Below, piece by piece: positions 33,901 to 45,159 of a stretch of DNA of 64,000 bases (position 1 is its first letter; each line of letters starts with the position of its first letter). Below the pieces are notes generated by a model that ran no database searches, was not told where the DNA came from, and saw only the letters and a list, made by a program, of their open reading frames with translations. The position numbers were made by a program, and so were the translations under genes. Where the stretch lies: contig QKWP01000043.1 in NCBI GenBank assembly GCA_003550325.1, positions 612,856 to 676,855 on the forward strand, read 5' to 3'. The DNA is from Gigaspora rosea (Eukaryota; Glomeromycota; Glomeromycetes; Diversisporales; Gigasporaceae).

Positions 33901-34016
33901 AGTTTAAAAAAACAATAATTATAGAGTCAGTTAGTTTAAAATGACTAAACACATTTTGAATATCAAAAAATATTAAGATAATTCATACCTTGAGAAAAAC
34001 TCAGCCCGGTCTCCAT
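30946..34016 (-). pseudogene. MULE transposase, FAR1-like, with SWIM and CCHC fingers
   Basis: The exons I read are 34016-33989, 33887-33798, 33729-32102, 32008-31958 and 31815-30946, all frame-consistent across GT..AG junctions (889 codons including stops). In order: an acidic Glu-rich N-terminus; a FAR1-type DNA-binding domain (FGRQNGFVIKR, CKWHVNL, HLDHNH); the MULE core with ITDMDPAMD, HCIWHLSQNL and RVESINALVHK; a SWIM finger (CTC..CRH); and a terminal CCHC knuckle (CRLCHKTGHHAPKC). Two in-frame stops break it: TAG 33146-33148 (Gln expected) and TGA 31243-31245 (Arg possible). The usual first catalytic Asp (DNT..TN.Y pattern) reads NNTSRTNKY. All fit single transitions. The mobile element's own TIRs were not found. 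Confidence 0.85.
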
Positions 34017-34538
34017 TTTAAAATTTTTAACTGCTAAGAATTGTCAAAGTCACGGGAACAAGCAAGAAAAATAGCCACGGTCAGCTTGAGTATAATGCAC
34101 TTATATTGTTGCTGCTATGCGAAAATAATATTTAATGATACAAAGATAATGTTTGACGATGATGTTATATGAGAATAACAATACTTGACTGAACTATTAC
34201 GCGAAAATAATAGTACGTTACAAGTTTAAATCTATCACAGTAGTTGTTACGAGGTTTTGGGTCTTGTCTATTATAAATAAAGTGCTATGATAAAATATAA
34301 ACGTCTTCTATAATCAAAATCGTTTTTCTCTATCTATATTGTACTAGTTATTTACCATTACATCATCATTACAACTAACCGTGTTGTTATTTGTTACATT
34401 TGTTACACGATTTTGGCTATCATATGTACACGTGATTAGGGCGATAACATCGCATAGGCGACGTATAAATATTCCTTTTTTTTTTTATACTAATTAATTT
34501 TTTGGTAGAATAAAAGAAAACTAACCTGTATTTTGTAT
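34017..34538. other. 5' flank of the MULE gene
   Basis: About 520 bp without a coding frame. It should contain the promoter and possibly the element's terminal repeat, but I could not match a terminus to the other side. Confidence 0.4.
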
Positions 34539-34680
34539 CTAGCAGCTATAGTAGTATTAGAGTTAGAGTTTGAATATGACCAGATTTTAATTACTTTAAT
34601 AGAATTTAGATATATTATTTATAATATCAATAAAAAACTCTTAAACTCTAACCCTAATACTGATATAGTAGTAATGCTAG
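34539..34680. mobile_element. Inverted-repeat element with telomere-like arms
   Basis: CTAGCAGCTATAGTAGTATT (left) faces AATACTGATATAGTAG..TGCTAG (right). Inside, TAGAGTTAGAGTTT and AAACTCTAACCCTA pair with each other. Here the telomere-like TTAGGG-type string is part of the stem itself. Non-coding. Confidence 0.65.
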
Positions 34681-35042
34681 TATTCTAGTGCTTTTATGCA
34701 GAAGATCATCATATAATCATATAAATTTTAGCATCATCAGATTTTAGCATCATTTGTAACAATAAATAATGAGTTTAGTAATAATAATATGTAATATTCT
34801 TATTGTAATGCCTATAGAATCCCAAGCAAAATATATATAGGTTACATTAGCTTTAATATAAACTTTTTAAAATTTTTATCAACTTTTTATTAGGGCTAAT
34901 TAATTATATTTTACATATAAGCCAATTGTCAATATAATAATTTTTTCAAAAAAAATATTTTTTTAAAAAATATTTTTTTATTCATTTGGTTATCCAAATT
35001 TTAAATATAATCTATTTAAAATTTATAATTAATTTAGTATTT

Positions 35043-35340
35043 ACCAGTGGTGAAATTCACCGGTGATTATCCATCTATACATAATTATATATAGCAAAAC
35101 AAATAAAAATTAAATCTCTTTAATATTAGGGTAAGGGTAAGAACTGGGATGGGGCAGGGGTATAGTTTATACCAAAATTTTACGAGAATTTTTTTTTTGT
35201 ATAAAAAAAAGTAGTTTCATAGACAAAATTTTTAATTAGAAGCGATTTTTTAAAAAGTTCATATTTTTGTTATACAAAAATGTTTTGCATGTTACACCTG
35301 ATCCTTAATTCTAATTGGATTGGTGAAATTCACCACCAGT
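35043..35340. mobile_element. Inverted-repeat element, CCAGTGGTGAAATTCACC
   Basis: CCAGTGGTGAAATTCACCGG at the left faces GGTGAAATTCACCACCAGT at the right; each is itself a short palindrome. The interior 35105-35307 is a copy of the GGTGTAAC family. Similar GGTG/CACC hairpins appear near 3245-3290 and 35480-35500. Confidence 0.55.
35105..35307 (+). repeat. Copy of the 10085-10298 family
   Basis: TTAGGGTAAGGGTAAG (from 35126), ACTGGGATGGGGCAGG, AAATTTTACG, GCGATTTTTTAAAA and GTTACACCTGATCC occur in the same order as in the element at 10085-10298. The left terminus is not recognisable. The match continues past the right terminus (CTGATCC then ATTGG), hinting that the true repeat is larger. Confidence 0.55.
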
Positions 35341-35514
35341 GAGCATTAAACTTATCCTAAAATTTATTAATTTATTCACTTTTTATAATATAACATTAAA
35401 AGCTTTTATTCACCTTTAAATGTAATCTCTTGACAAATATCTGCTTTTTAAATATTAGTGTTGTTAAATCACACTACTGGTGTTCCCCACCACTATAATT
35501 TTATTATTAGCTGC

Positions 35515-35700
35515 AGTGTAACATGAAAATTAGGTGTAATGCAAATTTTTGGATATTTTTTAAAAAATGACAAGAACGCAAAAACTTGTTTATGAAATTA
35601 TCTTTGAGGCTCTAACAAAAAAAATTCTTCGTAAAATTTTGATATAATCAATGCACCTGCCCCATCCCAGGCCTTAGCCCTAACTCTAATATTAATCAAA
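35515..35700 (-). repeat. Reversed copy of the same family
   Basis: In the reverse direction it carries the GGCCTGGGATGGGGCAGG, ATTTTACGAAGAA and telomere-like TTAGAGTTAGGGCTAAGG blocks of the copy at 35105-35307. The pair therefore forms a loose inverted repeat of about 600 bp. Confidence 0.5.
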
Positions 35701-36571
35701 ATTTAGTTTTTGTTTTTATTTTGATTTGCATGTTATATAAATTTCATATTACTGGTGCTGAACACCATAGTGCGATATAACATTTCTGTTAAATATAATA
35801 TTTTATAAAAAAATAATCTTTTTAGCCAAAATTTTAATATAACCTCTATATATATTGTTCAGGGTTCTGCAGGATCCAAAATATATATAGATAGATCAGG
35901 TATTAGTTTGCTTATTTTTTGTTTTTTTTTAATACAAATCTTTTTTTATTTATAGTAATTTTTTGCTTATTTTTGAGGTTTTTCTGCAATTTTTTTTATT
36001 TTTAATAATTTTATAACTATCTATATATATTTTGGGTTCTGGTCCTGTGCACATGCTTTTAACATAATTGTTAAAGAAGGAATCAAATTAGTTAGTAAAA
36101 AAATTTTTAAAGCATGAGAATTCTTTACTAAACTTTGAAATTCTCTATTATTAATTTGTAAATTAAAAAAATATTTGAAATAAAATACATTTAATTTTTG
36201 ATGCCTAAAGCTGATATTGAAACCTATTGAAATAGTATATGGTATATTTTTTGTTAGAAAAACTCTAATGGATTTGCTCTATAACAGAAATTCTTGTAGC
36301 AAGCAACCAAACTTTAAAACCAAACTATTTTAATGAGCAAGAATAGAATTTTGGTTAGTATCTTATTACTTAAATTTATTTAAATAAATTTGGGTTAATT
36401 ATATATAAATGAATTACAAAACCTGTTAATTTTTTTGAATCTATGTACTATGTAACTATAATGCTATCTTCTTTAATACTTCTACCCAACAAAACTTGTG
36501 TATAATATTTTATAGTCTAATTATACATCTAGATAATGATAAAAATCCAGAAATTAATACACAACATTCTA
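35701..36571. other. AT-rich intergenic, no gene
   Basis: Contains two related blocks, ATATATATAGATAG (35880) and CTATCTATATATATTTTGGG (36018), in inverted orientation. Nothing else was recognised. Confidence 0.4.
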
Positions 36572-36579
36572 TCACCAAT

Positions 36580-37537
36580 TAGGGTTGGTAAAGTTTTTAG
36601 GTTTGGAACCTAAAATCCATGTTTTGAAACCCAGTTTTTACAAACCAGGTTTCAATTTTAAAACCTAGGTTTTTAGGTTGATTAAGTTTATATATATATA
36701 TATACTATATAAACTGTATATATATTTTTATTGTATATATATTAATATATTTTATTAAGGCATATATATATAAATAGTAATTAATATATTCATATGAATG
36801 TTGCAAAAAAAAATCTGCTTACTGGTATTGCAAGTTATTGTTTATTAACTCTTGGTAATAGGTTTTCTATTTGCAATACCAATATCAATATGTAGTATAA
36901 TATAACAATACAGTTGCCTCTTTCTAATCTGAACCTCTCTAAACTGAACACTATAAACTCTCACTAAACTGAACAAATCTCCTAAAATATTTGTAAATTT
37001 TATTATAAAGTTCGGATAAGCCATATATAACTTTTTGAAAACTAAACTTTTTCAAATTCTTTGATAATAATTAACTTAATACTTTCTATATTTTGTATAA
37101 TAATTAATATTATAGAGTTATAGAGTTAAATCGTTGGGTAATCATGGTTTGGGTGTTACTTTAGTAGCAGATTAATACAACTTATATGAGTTATATTGTG
37201 CTTATTAATTATCTGTTATACTGTATAAACTAAGTATTATAGCATTCTTTAGTAGAGTTTGTAATAACGAAAAATAAAATAGAATTATCTTTTAAATACT
37301 GTATAAATTAAATGTAAAGCTTCATGTCATTCTATAAGACTAACTCAGATAAAGTAATTTATTACTATCTTTGTTCGAACTAGGTTTTGGAATTAGGTTT
37401 TGAAACCTAGTTTCAAACCAAACCTGGATTGGTTTAGATTTGAAACCTAGTATTAAAACCTAGGTTTTTAGGTTTATAAAGTAAAACCTAAAGGTTTTGA
37501 AACCTAAACCAAACCTAAACCAACCTAACCATCCCTA
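36580..37537. mobile_element. Non-autonomous hAT element, TIR TAGGG(T/A)TGGT
   Basis: The 958-bp element has a perfect 8-bp duplication TCACCAAT (36572-36579, 37538-37545). It starts TAGGGTTGGTAAAG and ends CTAACCATCCCTA. Arrays of AAACCTAGGTTTT, GGTTTTGAAACC and their variants fill both flanks, as in hAT subterminal regions. The middle (from 36911) begins ACAGTTGCCTCTTTCTAATC, the left half of a pogo-like MITE related to 48526-48728. Confidence 0.88.
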
Positions 37538-37616
37538 TCACCAATGCAATAAAAGTAAAATTTACAAAGTATTGAACCCACCTAAATGAGTCTTCAACAT
37601 TTTTAGACTTTCTTAT

Positions 37617-38095
37617 TTGTGTAATAAACTTTCAATCTATGAAATTAGTGAACGTGAACAAGCCATTAATAAACTCCATGAGATGTATGAAAATTATAAG
37701 CCAGCTAAAAAAATAAACCATTACCAGGCATTATTACATTCTACTACTACTGTTACTAAATCAATGCGTGAACTCTTTTATAATCTTTCAAATAACCATT
37801 AAGTTAATTCTAATCAGTGTAAAATTACAAGGTACTTAGCTGATCCCAAGACTGAAACAGCTCTGCTCTTGTGGTGGAAAGCGAATTCAATGCAATACAC
37901 AATTCTCTCTCACCTTGCAGTCAGCTAATGTGCCTAGTGAACAGGCCTTTTCTGTTGCAAAGCATATGTTTAGTCCTACTTGAAATCATTTAGATCCTGA
38001 GGTTGCACAAGCATATTAGTGTTTGAAAAGCTGGTATAAAGAACTAAATGATGTGTTGAACAAAGAGGTAAGTGACATTAATGTTTAAATAAATA
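37617..38095 (+). pseudogene. hAT transposase C-terminal fragment
   Basis: Residues recognisable as the hAT dimerisation region are split by stops. SEREQAINKLHEMYENY ends at a TAA (37800-37802). Then YLADPKTETALLLWWKANSM continues in frame. After a deletion or frameshift near 37922, NVPSEQAFSVAKHMFSPT resumes, followed by TGA and TAG. Homologues usually have a Leu-rich stretch between WWK and PSE that is missing here. The catalytic core is absent upstream. The GGACCGGACCGG array and ATTTAATCCCTA at 38484-38521 look like the matching hAT right end. Confidence 0.75.
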
Positions 38096-38387
38096 AAGAT
38101 CTAGACGAAATTTCCAAATAATTACAAGCCGGTAAAGAAGTTTATATGTATATATTTTTATTTTATATTACTTTATTTTTATTTTTATTTTATTTTATTT
38201 TTATGTAAAAAAATTTTTTTCTATAAGCTATTTTTTATATAAATTTGTTTTATATAAATTTTTTTTTTATATAATTTTATTTTTTTATATACAATGTTTT
38301 CATATAGCGATAAATTTTTGATATGTATATCGAATAAAATGAATAAAATTTTTCTTGAAGTTTTTTTTTTATAATCAATCTGATTGG

Positions 38388-38521
38388 ATGGACTTGTTTG
38401 AAGGATTGCAACTCAGGACCGAGTTCTGGGATTGATCAAATAACGGTTTATTGTATCAGGTCTGGGACTGTTGTTTCAGGTCCTAGGACCGGACCGGACC
38501 GGATTCGCAATTTAATCCCTA
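38388..38521. repeat. Probable hAT right terminus with GGTCC repeats
   Basis: CCTAGGACCGGACCGGACCG and spaced CAGGTC(C/T) motifs end at AATTTAATCCCTA. Read outward-in this is TAGGGATTAAATTGCG, like other hAT ends in the window. The left end was not found, so the element's extent is unknown. Confidence 0.5.
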
Positions 38522-39004
38522 CTATTGGTGATAGTACGTACGTATAGTATCAGGTACTTGGTATGACATTTGACAACGGATTTACTTTTCAAATAATTAA
38601 AAAAAGTCATATTATGATAGTACTAAATGTTATTTAAACTACCAGTTGACTAGAATTCAGTCTCTATTCGTTATTTATCATATTGTAGATTATTCATTAG
38701 GATACTGTGTTTATGAGGCCAAAGGCCCGCATTTGTCAGCCACAATTTGACCATTAACACAATTTTGTGTTAACTTGTTCTAAAAGGCAAGTGAGAATTT
38801 GTGTTTTTATATTAGGAAGTGGCCGAACAAGTTACACAAAATAATTGGATAACAAGGATTATTACTGGCTTTTAATATGTAATATTTCACGTCTGTCGTG
38901 ATATTCACGTAACTAATGGCATCAATTTCCCGAAAATTATTTCCCTGACAGGAAACTTACCCAACATCACATAAGGTTAGGATTAGCACTTGATTAGTTG
39001 CGGC

Positions 39005-39113
39005 TAGAGATGCTGGTGAAATTAATTTCACCAATTTCACCAATTCAACATCAATTTCATCAATAATGGTGAAATTATTTCACCACTTCAATTTTATTTT
39101 ACCAGCATCTTTA
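39005..39113. mobile_element. hAT-type MITE, 109 bp, TIR TAGAGATGCTGGTG
   Basis: TAGAGATGCTGGTGAAATT (left) and ACCAGCATCTTTA (right) are bordered by GTTGCGGC (38997-39004) and GTTGCGAC (39114-39121), 7 of 8 identical. GGTGAAAT/ATTTCACC motifs alternate through the whole element. It is one of the shortest hAT-type MITEs here and lies upstream of no obvious gene. Confidence 0.8.
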
Positions 39114-39536
39114 GTTGCGACTATGCATTTTTAGCAGGTTGTAACCCTGGGTAAGTGAAAATATCTTTCGGTAATATTTTTTGATAAAAGTTTTACTTGT
39201 AACTTCATGCCTAAAGATGTCATAAACGTTTGCGGGTGAACATTAGGGAGTTTGGTTACTATTTATTATTTAAATTAGATTACATTATCTCGCGCGATTT
39301 TATCACGCAATTCACAAAGTGTTATGTTATAAGTATTCATTTTATGTTTAAAAATTTAATTTTCTTCACAAGATGTGTGATGTTATCTCATATAATCGCG
39401 CAAAATTGCGTGCTCGGTAGTTTAGTCATCCCGCACGAAATACATATTTGTATTATTAGTTAAAGGAAAAAATTTTTTATTGGATAGTATTGTGTTGTTT
39501 CTATTCGAATTAAATGTCTATGTTTTTTATACTGTA

Positions 39537-40549
39537 TTAATGATGTCTATTAGGTCCATTTATTTGCTTAGGTTTTGGGATTTTTTTAACCTTATAAAAA
39601 AGATTAATGTTATGAGAATTATTAGGATGATTAGAGTCATTAGAATGATCAGAATGATTATCAGAGGCATCAGAATTATCAGAATCATGAGAGTTATCAG
39701 ATTTATCGGGATTATTATGATTAGAAGCGGAATCACTATGTGATTTGTCGTCGTTATTATCTTCTTTGGGAAGCATTAAAAATGACCCGCCAGAAACTAT
39801 TGTAGTATAACTCCCGTCACTATTATTAAACAGAAATCCAAATTTCCAAACTCTATTTGTTATAAGATCATCTGGCAGTGTGTACTCGAAATAATGGTCT
39901 TCAAATTTTATATCTTTATCAGCTTGGAAAGGATAAGTTCGAGTTCTATTATTGACTGCAAGTTCTAATAATGCCTATTATAAATATTATAAATTGATAA
40001 TTGTAAGCTTAAGAACTGTATTATCATAAAATTATTTATAATACTCACGTGAATGAAAGAAATTCCTTCAACACCAGGTTTTTCATAACTTCCAGACCAT
40101 TTTGCTATTAACTTATCTCCAGGATGCAGGATTGAACCCCCTGCAGGTTCCTCTATGCTAACTCCATAGCCTGGGTCTCCAATAGTAAAAGTAGCTGAGT
40201 AATCTTCTCTAGTAGGGCCCCCTCCAAAATTAATGAAGTAATAAGGACTTGAAGCCGTTTGCGGAATAGTAAGTTCAAAAGTGTTGAGTCCAGACTGAAA
40301 GGAAACGTTTGTCAAGAGCGGGCCGCCAAGAGAAGGGGTTTCTCGATTTCTTAAATTTATATTAAATGTACCGGGGTAGTTATCTGGAGCCACAACTTTA
40401 AATTTACATGTATCACCAGGTTGAAATCTTTTACCAGCAATATCTGAAATTATCCAAAGTTGATTTGGTGTTGGATATTGATCTTTCGCAAAAGCATTGC
40501 AAAGGAATGTGAATAAAAATATGCTAACAATAATTCTTTTTAAAATCAT
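39537..40549 (-). CDS. Secreted Kre9/Knh1-like (Ser/Thr/His-rich) protein, two exons
   Basis: Exon 1 is 40549-40049 (167 codons) and exon 2 is 39974-39537 (145 codons plus TAA). They are joined across a GTGAGT..ATAG intron in phase 0; total about 312 residues. A clear signal peptide (KRIIVSIFLFTFLCNAFA) should be cleaved near residue 21. What follows looks like one or two beta-sandwich repeats of the Kre9/Knh1 N-terminal type. Evidence is the paired PGDTCKFKVVAP and HPGDKLIAKWSGS motifs, plus YYFINFGG before ATFTIGD. These proteins act at the fungal cell wall or as secreted surface proteins. The C-terminus (about 255-300) is an Asp/Ser/His/Asn-rich tail such as SDNSHDSDNSDASDNHSDHS, ending in a Lys/Pro-rich stretch. 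No GPI-type hydrophobic tail is visible. The ATG at 40549 is chosen because it starts the signal peptide. Confidence 0.8.
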
Positions 40550-40599
40550 TGTTACTTATATATCTATTAAAATGTAGGAAAATTTAAGATAGTATCAAT

Positions 40600-42360
40600 A
40601 TGAACGAAGAATTCGGTCTTCGTTCTTTTATATCATTTACAAAATACGCGTAAGTTATGTGAACAAATAAATTTACTTAAATTGGAAATCATAAATATAT
40701 GCATGCATGCACATAACAGATGCTTCCATTATTACGTATTTTTATATAAAAGTTTAGACAAAGAATTGTTTTGTTGCGCAATTTTGTATTTAAATATAAA
40801 AAATTTTAATACTTTATATTGATTAAAAGCTGGTAAACACTCTAAATTTCATATCCAGAATTTTGAAGTTTTTAAGTAAAGTATTATTTATTTCACATTG
40901 TTGTACATAATAATCCAAAGTAATATGATGAACTTTGTTAAACCAGAAATTAACTTGTTTGCCTGTTGGTTTTTTTAATATGACGCACGTGTTTTTTGAT
41001 GATATACTGCGATGCACTGATCAGAATCGAAAATTTTAGTACCATTCTATTCGTCATACTGAGACGAATCAAATAATATAAAATTTTTTTTTGATTCTAA
41101 TTGCTAAACCACAATATATAAGTAAAAGTCGATATTACTTATGCTAGTATTAAGTTTCTTTTAATTTATATGTATATTTCCTCATTTGGGTAATGTCGGG
41201 TAATGTCCGGAGTAAATCAGATTCATGTGCGTTATACACGTATGCAGTATAAAGCACCAGCTTTACAAAAATTCGGTCAGTATTATTGATTTAAATATAT
41301 AATGATTCGAATTGCTGCACCTCAAGAAATTACAAACCAAATTTACCGGCAAAATTACGTAATCTTACGACTATACATGTTTGAGAACGAATTGATTTTT
41401 TTTATATTTGTAAGGTTTTAATATTACATTTCTACATAGCACAGTATTTGGTTATTAATAATTTGCTAGATAATAACTAATTTTTAGCACAATAAATAAT
41501 TAAATGTGCAAATTAAAACAATAACTATGTATTAGAATCAATATTTAACTAAAATAGTCGATTAATAGAGTTCTAAATCTTTGTTTCAATAATTAATTAA
41601 AGGTTATATAAATTACATCTCAATGATGTTTAATACAATTAGATTTAATGGTGGTTAAGTTACTATTCATGTCTGCTAATATTGAGAATTAATATTAATC
41701 TTTGACAGTGAATAACTTTTGATCCACTTGCCCGTTTTGGATAATTTTACCACCAAAAGACCGATCCAAGTCGGACCAGTAGATCACTGCCAAAGAACAT
41801 ACCATTTTTTGTCCGGAATGTAATGGAGCATTTTTGTACATTTTAGGTTAGAATGATGTAGTATATGCATTTGATGTATTTTTATATCGTATATGATCCG
41901 ATTCGAGCAATTTTGTTATTTGCAAAATTATTACGTGTCTAAAATGTAAATGTAGAAGTCTGAACATTATTATTATTGATCAATATTAGCGCAATAAAAG
42001 TTAATGCACACAATGTGTAAATTTTTTTTATCTAAATCTGATATGTAATAATTGTCGTGACTGAAACTAGAAACAACTAAAGCTAGAAATTAGGGGCTTT
42101 GATTTAATAAATCCTGAAAAATCCAATTTATACTTTTATTATAAAACTGATCCTAAATTATAAAACAAGAAACTAAAAAAAAATATATTCTGAAAAATTT
42201 TAAAATTTTATTCTGATTTTAGCTATGATAATTAAATGATTTATTAATTTTTTTTAATTACCGCATAATGATGTGCATTTTGATCGTGCATGCGTGACAA
42301 ATTTGAGTTACTAAAAAAACCGGTTTCACCTGCGATTAGGGATGTTAAAATTACGGTAAT
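40600..42360. other. Intergenic, no gene recognised
   Basis: It lies 5' of the Kre9-like gene and should include its promoter. A 64-codon frame on the minus strand (40823-41017) shows no domain and I do not call it. No repeat boundary was recognised. Confidence 0.45.
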
Positions 42361-43068
42361 TTACGTAATTTGAAATTTTATTTTACATTTTATGAATTTG
42401 ACATTTTGATTGTCGTACGACTCTGGAATATCTTTTTCAGATAATTCCTTATCGATGCTTATCTTGTCGATAAAGCTAAACATAGAATCACCTTCAAAAT
42501 TACGTTCAAATGCTTGAATAAACTGAAAAAAACTTTTTAATTACATTTTTAATGAAATTTAAATTCCATAACGCTAGATGAAAAAGATACCTTTATAGTT
42601 TCTTCAATGTCTTGATTTATATAGTCAGTTTTGTTATCTATCTGAATATCAAACTTGAGAGATGATGTGGATTCATGATATTCTTCTAGTAATTGGAAAT
42701 ATTCATCTTTTAATCGTTCCAATGAAATTCCAGAATCAGTCTCTTGAATAAAACGTTTTAATCTTTTGATTTGAGAAATATTCTCAATAAAATGGTTTAA
42801 TTTCCTAAGATTTTGCAGAAATTTATTAAAGGATTTATAGTTTTCAACTGTCAAGAGCTCATCATCATTGCATTGACTTTGAAGCATCTTAACATTGGAT
42901 ACAGTTTTAGTAATATATAGACCTAATTGATTACACATTCTTTTATTAAGTTGCATGTTATCATAAGAATTGTAGAAATTTTCATTGACAAGCTTCTTCA
43001 ATTAATGGATCAAAATTGTCCGAAGTGATAGAAGGTCCTAATTCTTTTAAGAAATGATATAGCTGCAT
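42361..43068 (-). pseudogene. TKL-type kinase gene, N-terminal helical domain only
   Basis: The likely start is ATG 43068 (MQLYHFLKELGPSITSDNFD). The frame shifts near 43008-43015 and resumes as ENFYNSYDNMQLNKRMCNQL. A helical segment follows through FLQNLRKLNHFIENISQI and LKDEYFQLLEEYHESTSSLK. A GTATCT donor (42590) and TTCAG acceptor (42523) lead to exon 2, containing FIDKISIDKELSEKDIPE. That is the linker that normally precedes the kinase domain in fungal TKL kinases with an MLKL-like four-helix N-terminus. Exon 2 then stops at TAA 42361, and no kinase domain follows. The copy is truncated and frameshifted, thus non-functional. The family assignment is from recalled pattern and moderately sure. 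Confidence 0.6.
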
Positions 43069-43235
43069 TTTGTTAGTGGGACCACCATCCGGTTGTACAA
43101 TTATATCAGGCTAAATTTTCCATATCGAAAGGATAATATCTATTTGATAATGTCTCTGTAATATGTTAAAATTCAAGATTAAAATATAAATAATCTATTA
43201 GTTTCTTTGTCTCATTGTTTCAGTTATTAATGTCA

Positions 43236-43915
43236 TCACAAGCCTATTAACGGGATATCTTTTTCTGTACAAACCGGATCTTCTTTGAGATTTTCAAGAC
43301 GCTTCAATAAGTCGGAAATTTCAAGTCTTAATGAAGGAACTGGACTCCAACATTTTTCGTATATTTTGTATATATTGCATAGGCATTCCTATTTCTCGTT
43401 TTTCTCTCAGGCCCATACAAAGATGGTAAGTTAAATCACTGTCATGTTTGTCATAAAATGGCGGGCGACAGGTGTAGATTTCCCACATAAGCACTCCAAA
43501 ACTATAAATATCTGATTTTCCGTTTAGTAATTTTGGGCCTGCACTCCTCGAAGGTCTGACACTTCTTTTGGTTCCAGAAGAGATTTTGCGAGACAAAAAT
43601 CTGCTAAAAGAGCTTTTCATCATGAATTAAACCGTTTTTTTGAATGCTATAAAATCAATAGTAACATGCCATCATGATTATTAATAGAGCACATGTGCGT
43701 CGCCTTGGTTTTTGCTAGCAAAATCAAAAATTGATTACCACGATTATATGGTTTAGGATGGTAATTTTGCTGACAAAAATCAAATGCAACGAAAACTAAA
43801 TTGAAATAACAGAACGACAAAAGTAATTGTAAACTTGCCAAATTTCTGTGCGTTATTTCGTTATTATGCAAAAATTGCAATCCTTCGAGAATGGATCTGA
43901 TTATAGAAATTTTAA
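43236..43915 (-). pseudogene. Protein kinase (TKL-like) C-lobe fragment
   Basis: Recognisable pieces occur in order but in different frames. LEGLQFLHNNEITHRNLAS is the catalytic-loop region, with HRN where HRD is expected. A DFG-like ADFCLAK appears near 43590 in a shifted frame. GKSDIYSFGVLMWEIYTCRP is the APE-to-alpha-F region. The final KCWSPVPSLRLEISDLLKRL is in yet another frame (shift near 43350). Between the first two pieces lies about 220 bp of unrelated-looking sequence. The N-lobe (Gly-rich loop, VAIK lysine) was not found. It lies 5' (minus strand) of the N-terminal fragment 42361-43068, so the two derive from separate tandem kinase genes. Confidence 0.7.
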
Positions 43916-44732
43916 CACTTAATTGTAGTGTATCTTTATTATTATGAAGATAATTTTTAAAGTGCCGTTGTTTGCATATTACATAACCAAAATCGTAATA
44001 GGATCTGGAACAAAAAAATAATAAAAAAACAAAAAAATAACATAACTTCGGGCACGATGGTGGACCGCCAGTAATACTGACTTAATCTCCCGCTAAATTT
44101 AATTGTTATTTTTTGAACTTTGCTTCTTAGTAAAATCACCTTCGACATTTTCCAGTCGGGTAATTTCGGACAAATTTAGACCAACATACCGTTTTTTTTA
44201 TTAATAATAATGTATTGATTTTCAAATCAATGATTTTACATGCACAAGTTTGTCCGACGAACTTGTCGATGGGTGATTTTCCTAGAATATTATTCCATGC
44301 GGATTCCATGTGTACTTACGTCGAGATAATCCGAAGAATTGGATAATATTGCTTTTACATTTCTCAGATTTTCTCAAGACAGTCAACTGAATATAATTAA
44401 TAAACATAAGTATCATGATTAATTTATTTATCTTTTTTTATAATTTTTAACATCGCGAACATTTTCTGTTTCACGAAATTCAAGTGGTGGTTTTAAATGA
44501 TCATATTCGAATTTTTTGCTGCTCTGTGTAGAAGATTGTACGATGCCATTATGAAATTCATCTTCAGACTGTCTTTTTTCTCTGAGTTATCCGACATACG
44601 TTAGATAATATGAAAAATATAAAAATACTTAATATGCATAGGAAAAACAGAGTCTAATGTATGTACAAAACCATCAAATAATGTAATAAAAAAAAATAAC
44701 AAATTGAAAGATCAAAGATGTAAATGATTATA
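43916..44732. other. Upstream flank of kinase fragment
   Basis: On the minus strand about 44455-44580 reads EDEFHNGIVQSSTQ and then FEYDHLKPPLEFRETENVRD in one frame. This could be an exon remnant, but I cannot assign it. The rest is AT-rich and unassigned. Confidence 0.3.
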
Positions 44733-45157
44733 CAAGTCACTCTCATTTAGTGAGCCTTCGATATAGTGAAGATTGTCTTATAGTGAAGATTTTTTTTTGG
44801 AACAAAACCAAAACTATTAATGTTTCATTCGATATATTGAAGTTTTAATAATAAAATCTAGATATAAGATATAGTGAAGATTTTTTTTAAAAAAATATAA
44901 TACATTTATAATAAATTTACTCTCGATATAATGAAGATTTATATATAAAACAATTTTAGTCAATAATATTAATTTACATATTCTACAATTTTTAAATTTC
45001 ATTATATTAAAAGTTTTAATATAAAAGTTTCTCGATATAATAAGGATTTTTTTATTCTGAATATAAACATTACTATATCAAGAGCTTTTAAAGTAAATAT
45101 CTCGATATAATGAAAAATTCTTCAACCCAACAACTTCACTATAACGAGAGTAACTTG
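44733..45157. mobile_element. TA-flanked MITE, pogo-like, CTCGATATAATGAAG repeats
   Basis: The 425-bp element lies between TA dinucleotides (44731-44732, 45158-45159). The termini CAAGTCACTCTC and GAGAGTAACTTG are imperfect complements. TCGATATA(A/G)TGAAGATTTT-type motifs recur about seven times across it. TA duplication and CTCTCG-like termini fit the Tc1/mariner/pogo group. Non-coding. Confidence 0.75.
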
Positions 45158-45159
45158 TA

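Noticed and set aside
39480-39743. Plus-strand frame with Ile/Arg/Met repeats (RMIRVIRMIRMI-type)
   Set aside because: It is the antisense reading of the repetitive Asp/Ser/His tail of the Kre9-like gene.
44733-45157. CRISPR-like array because of regularly recurring TCGATATAATGAAG
   Set aside because: Spacing is irregular, units are degenerate, it has inverted termini with a TA duplication, and the host is eukaryotic.
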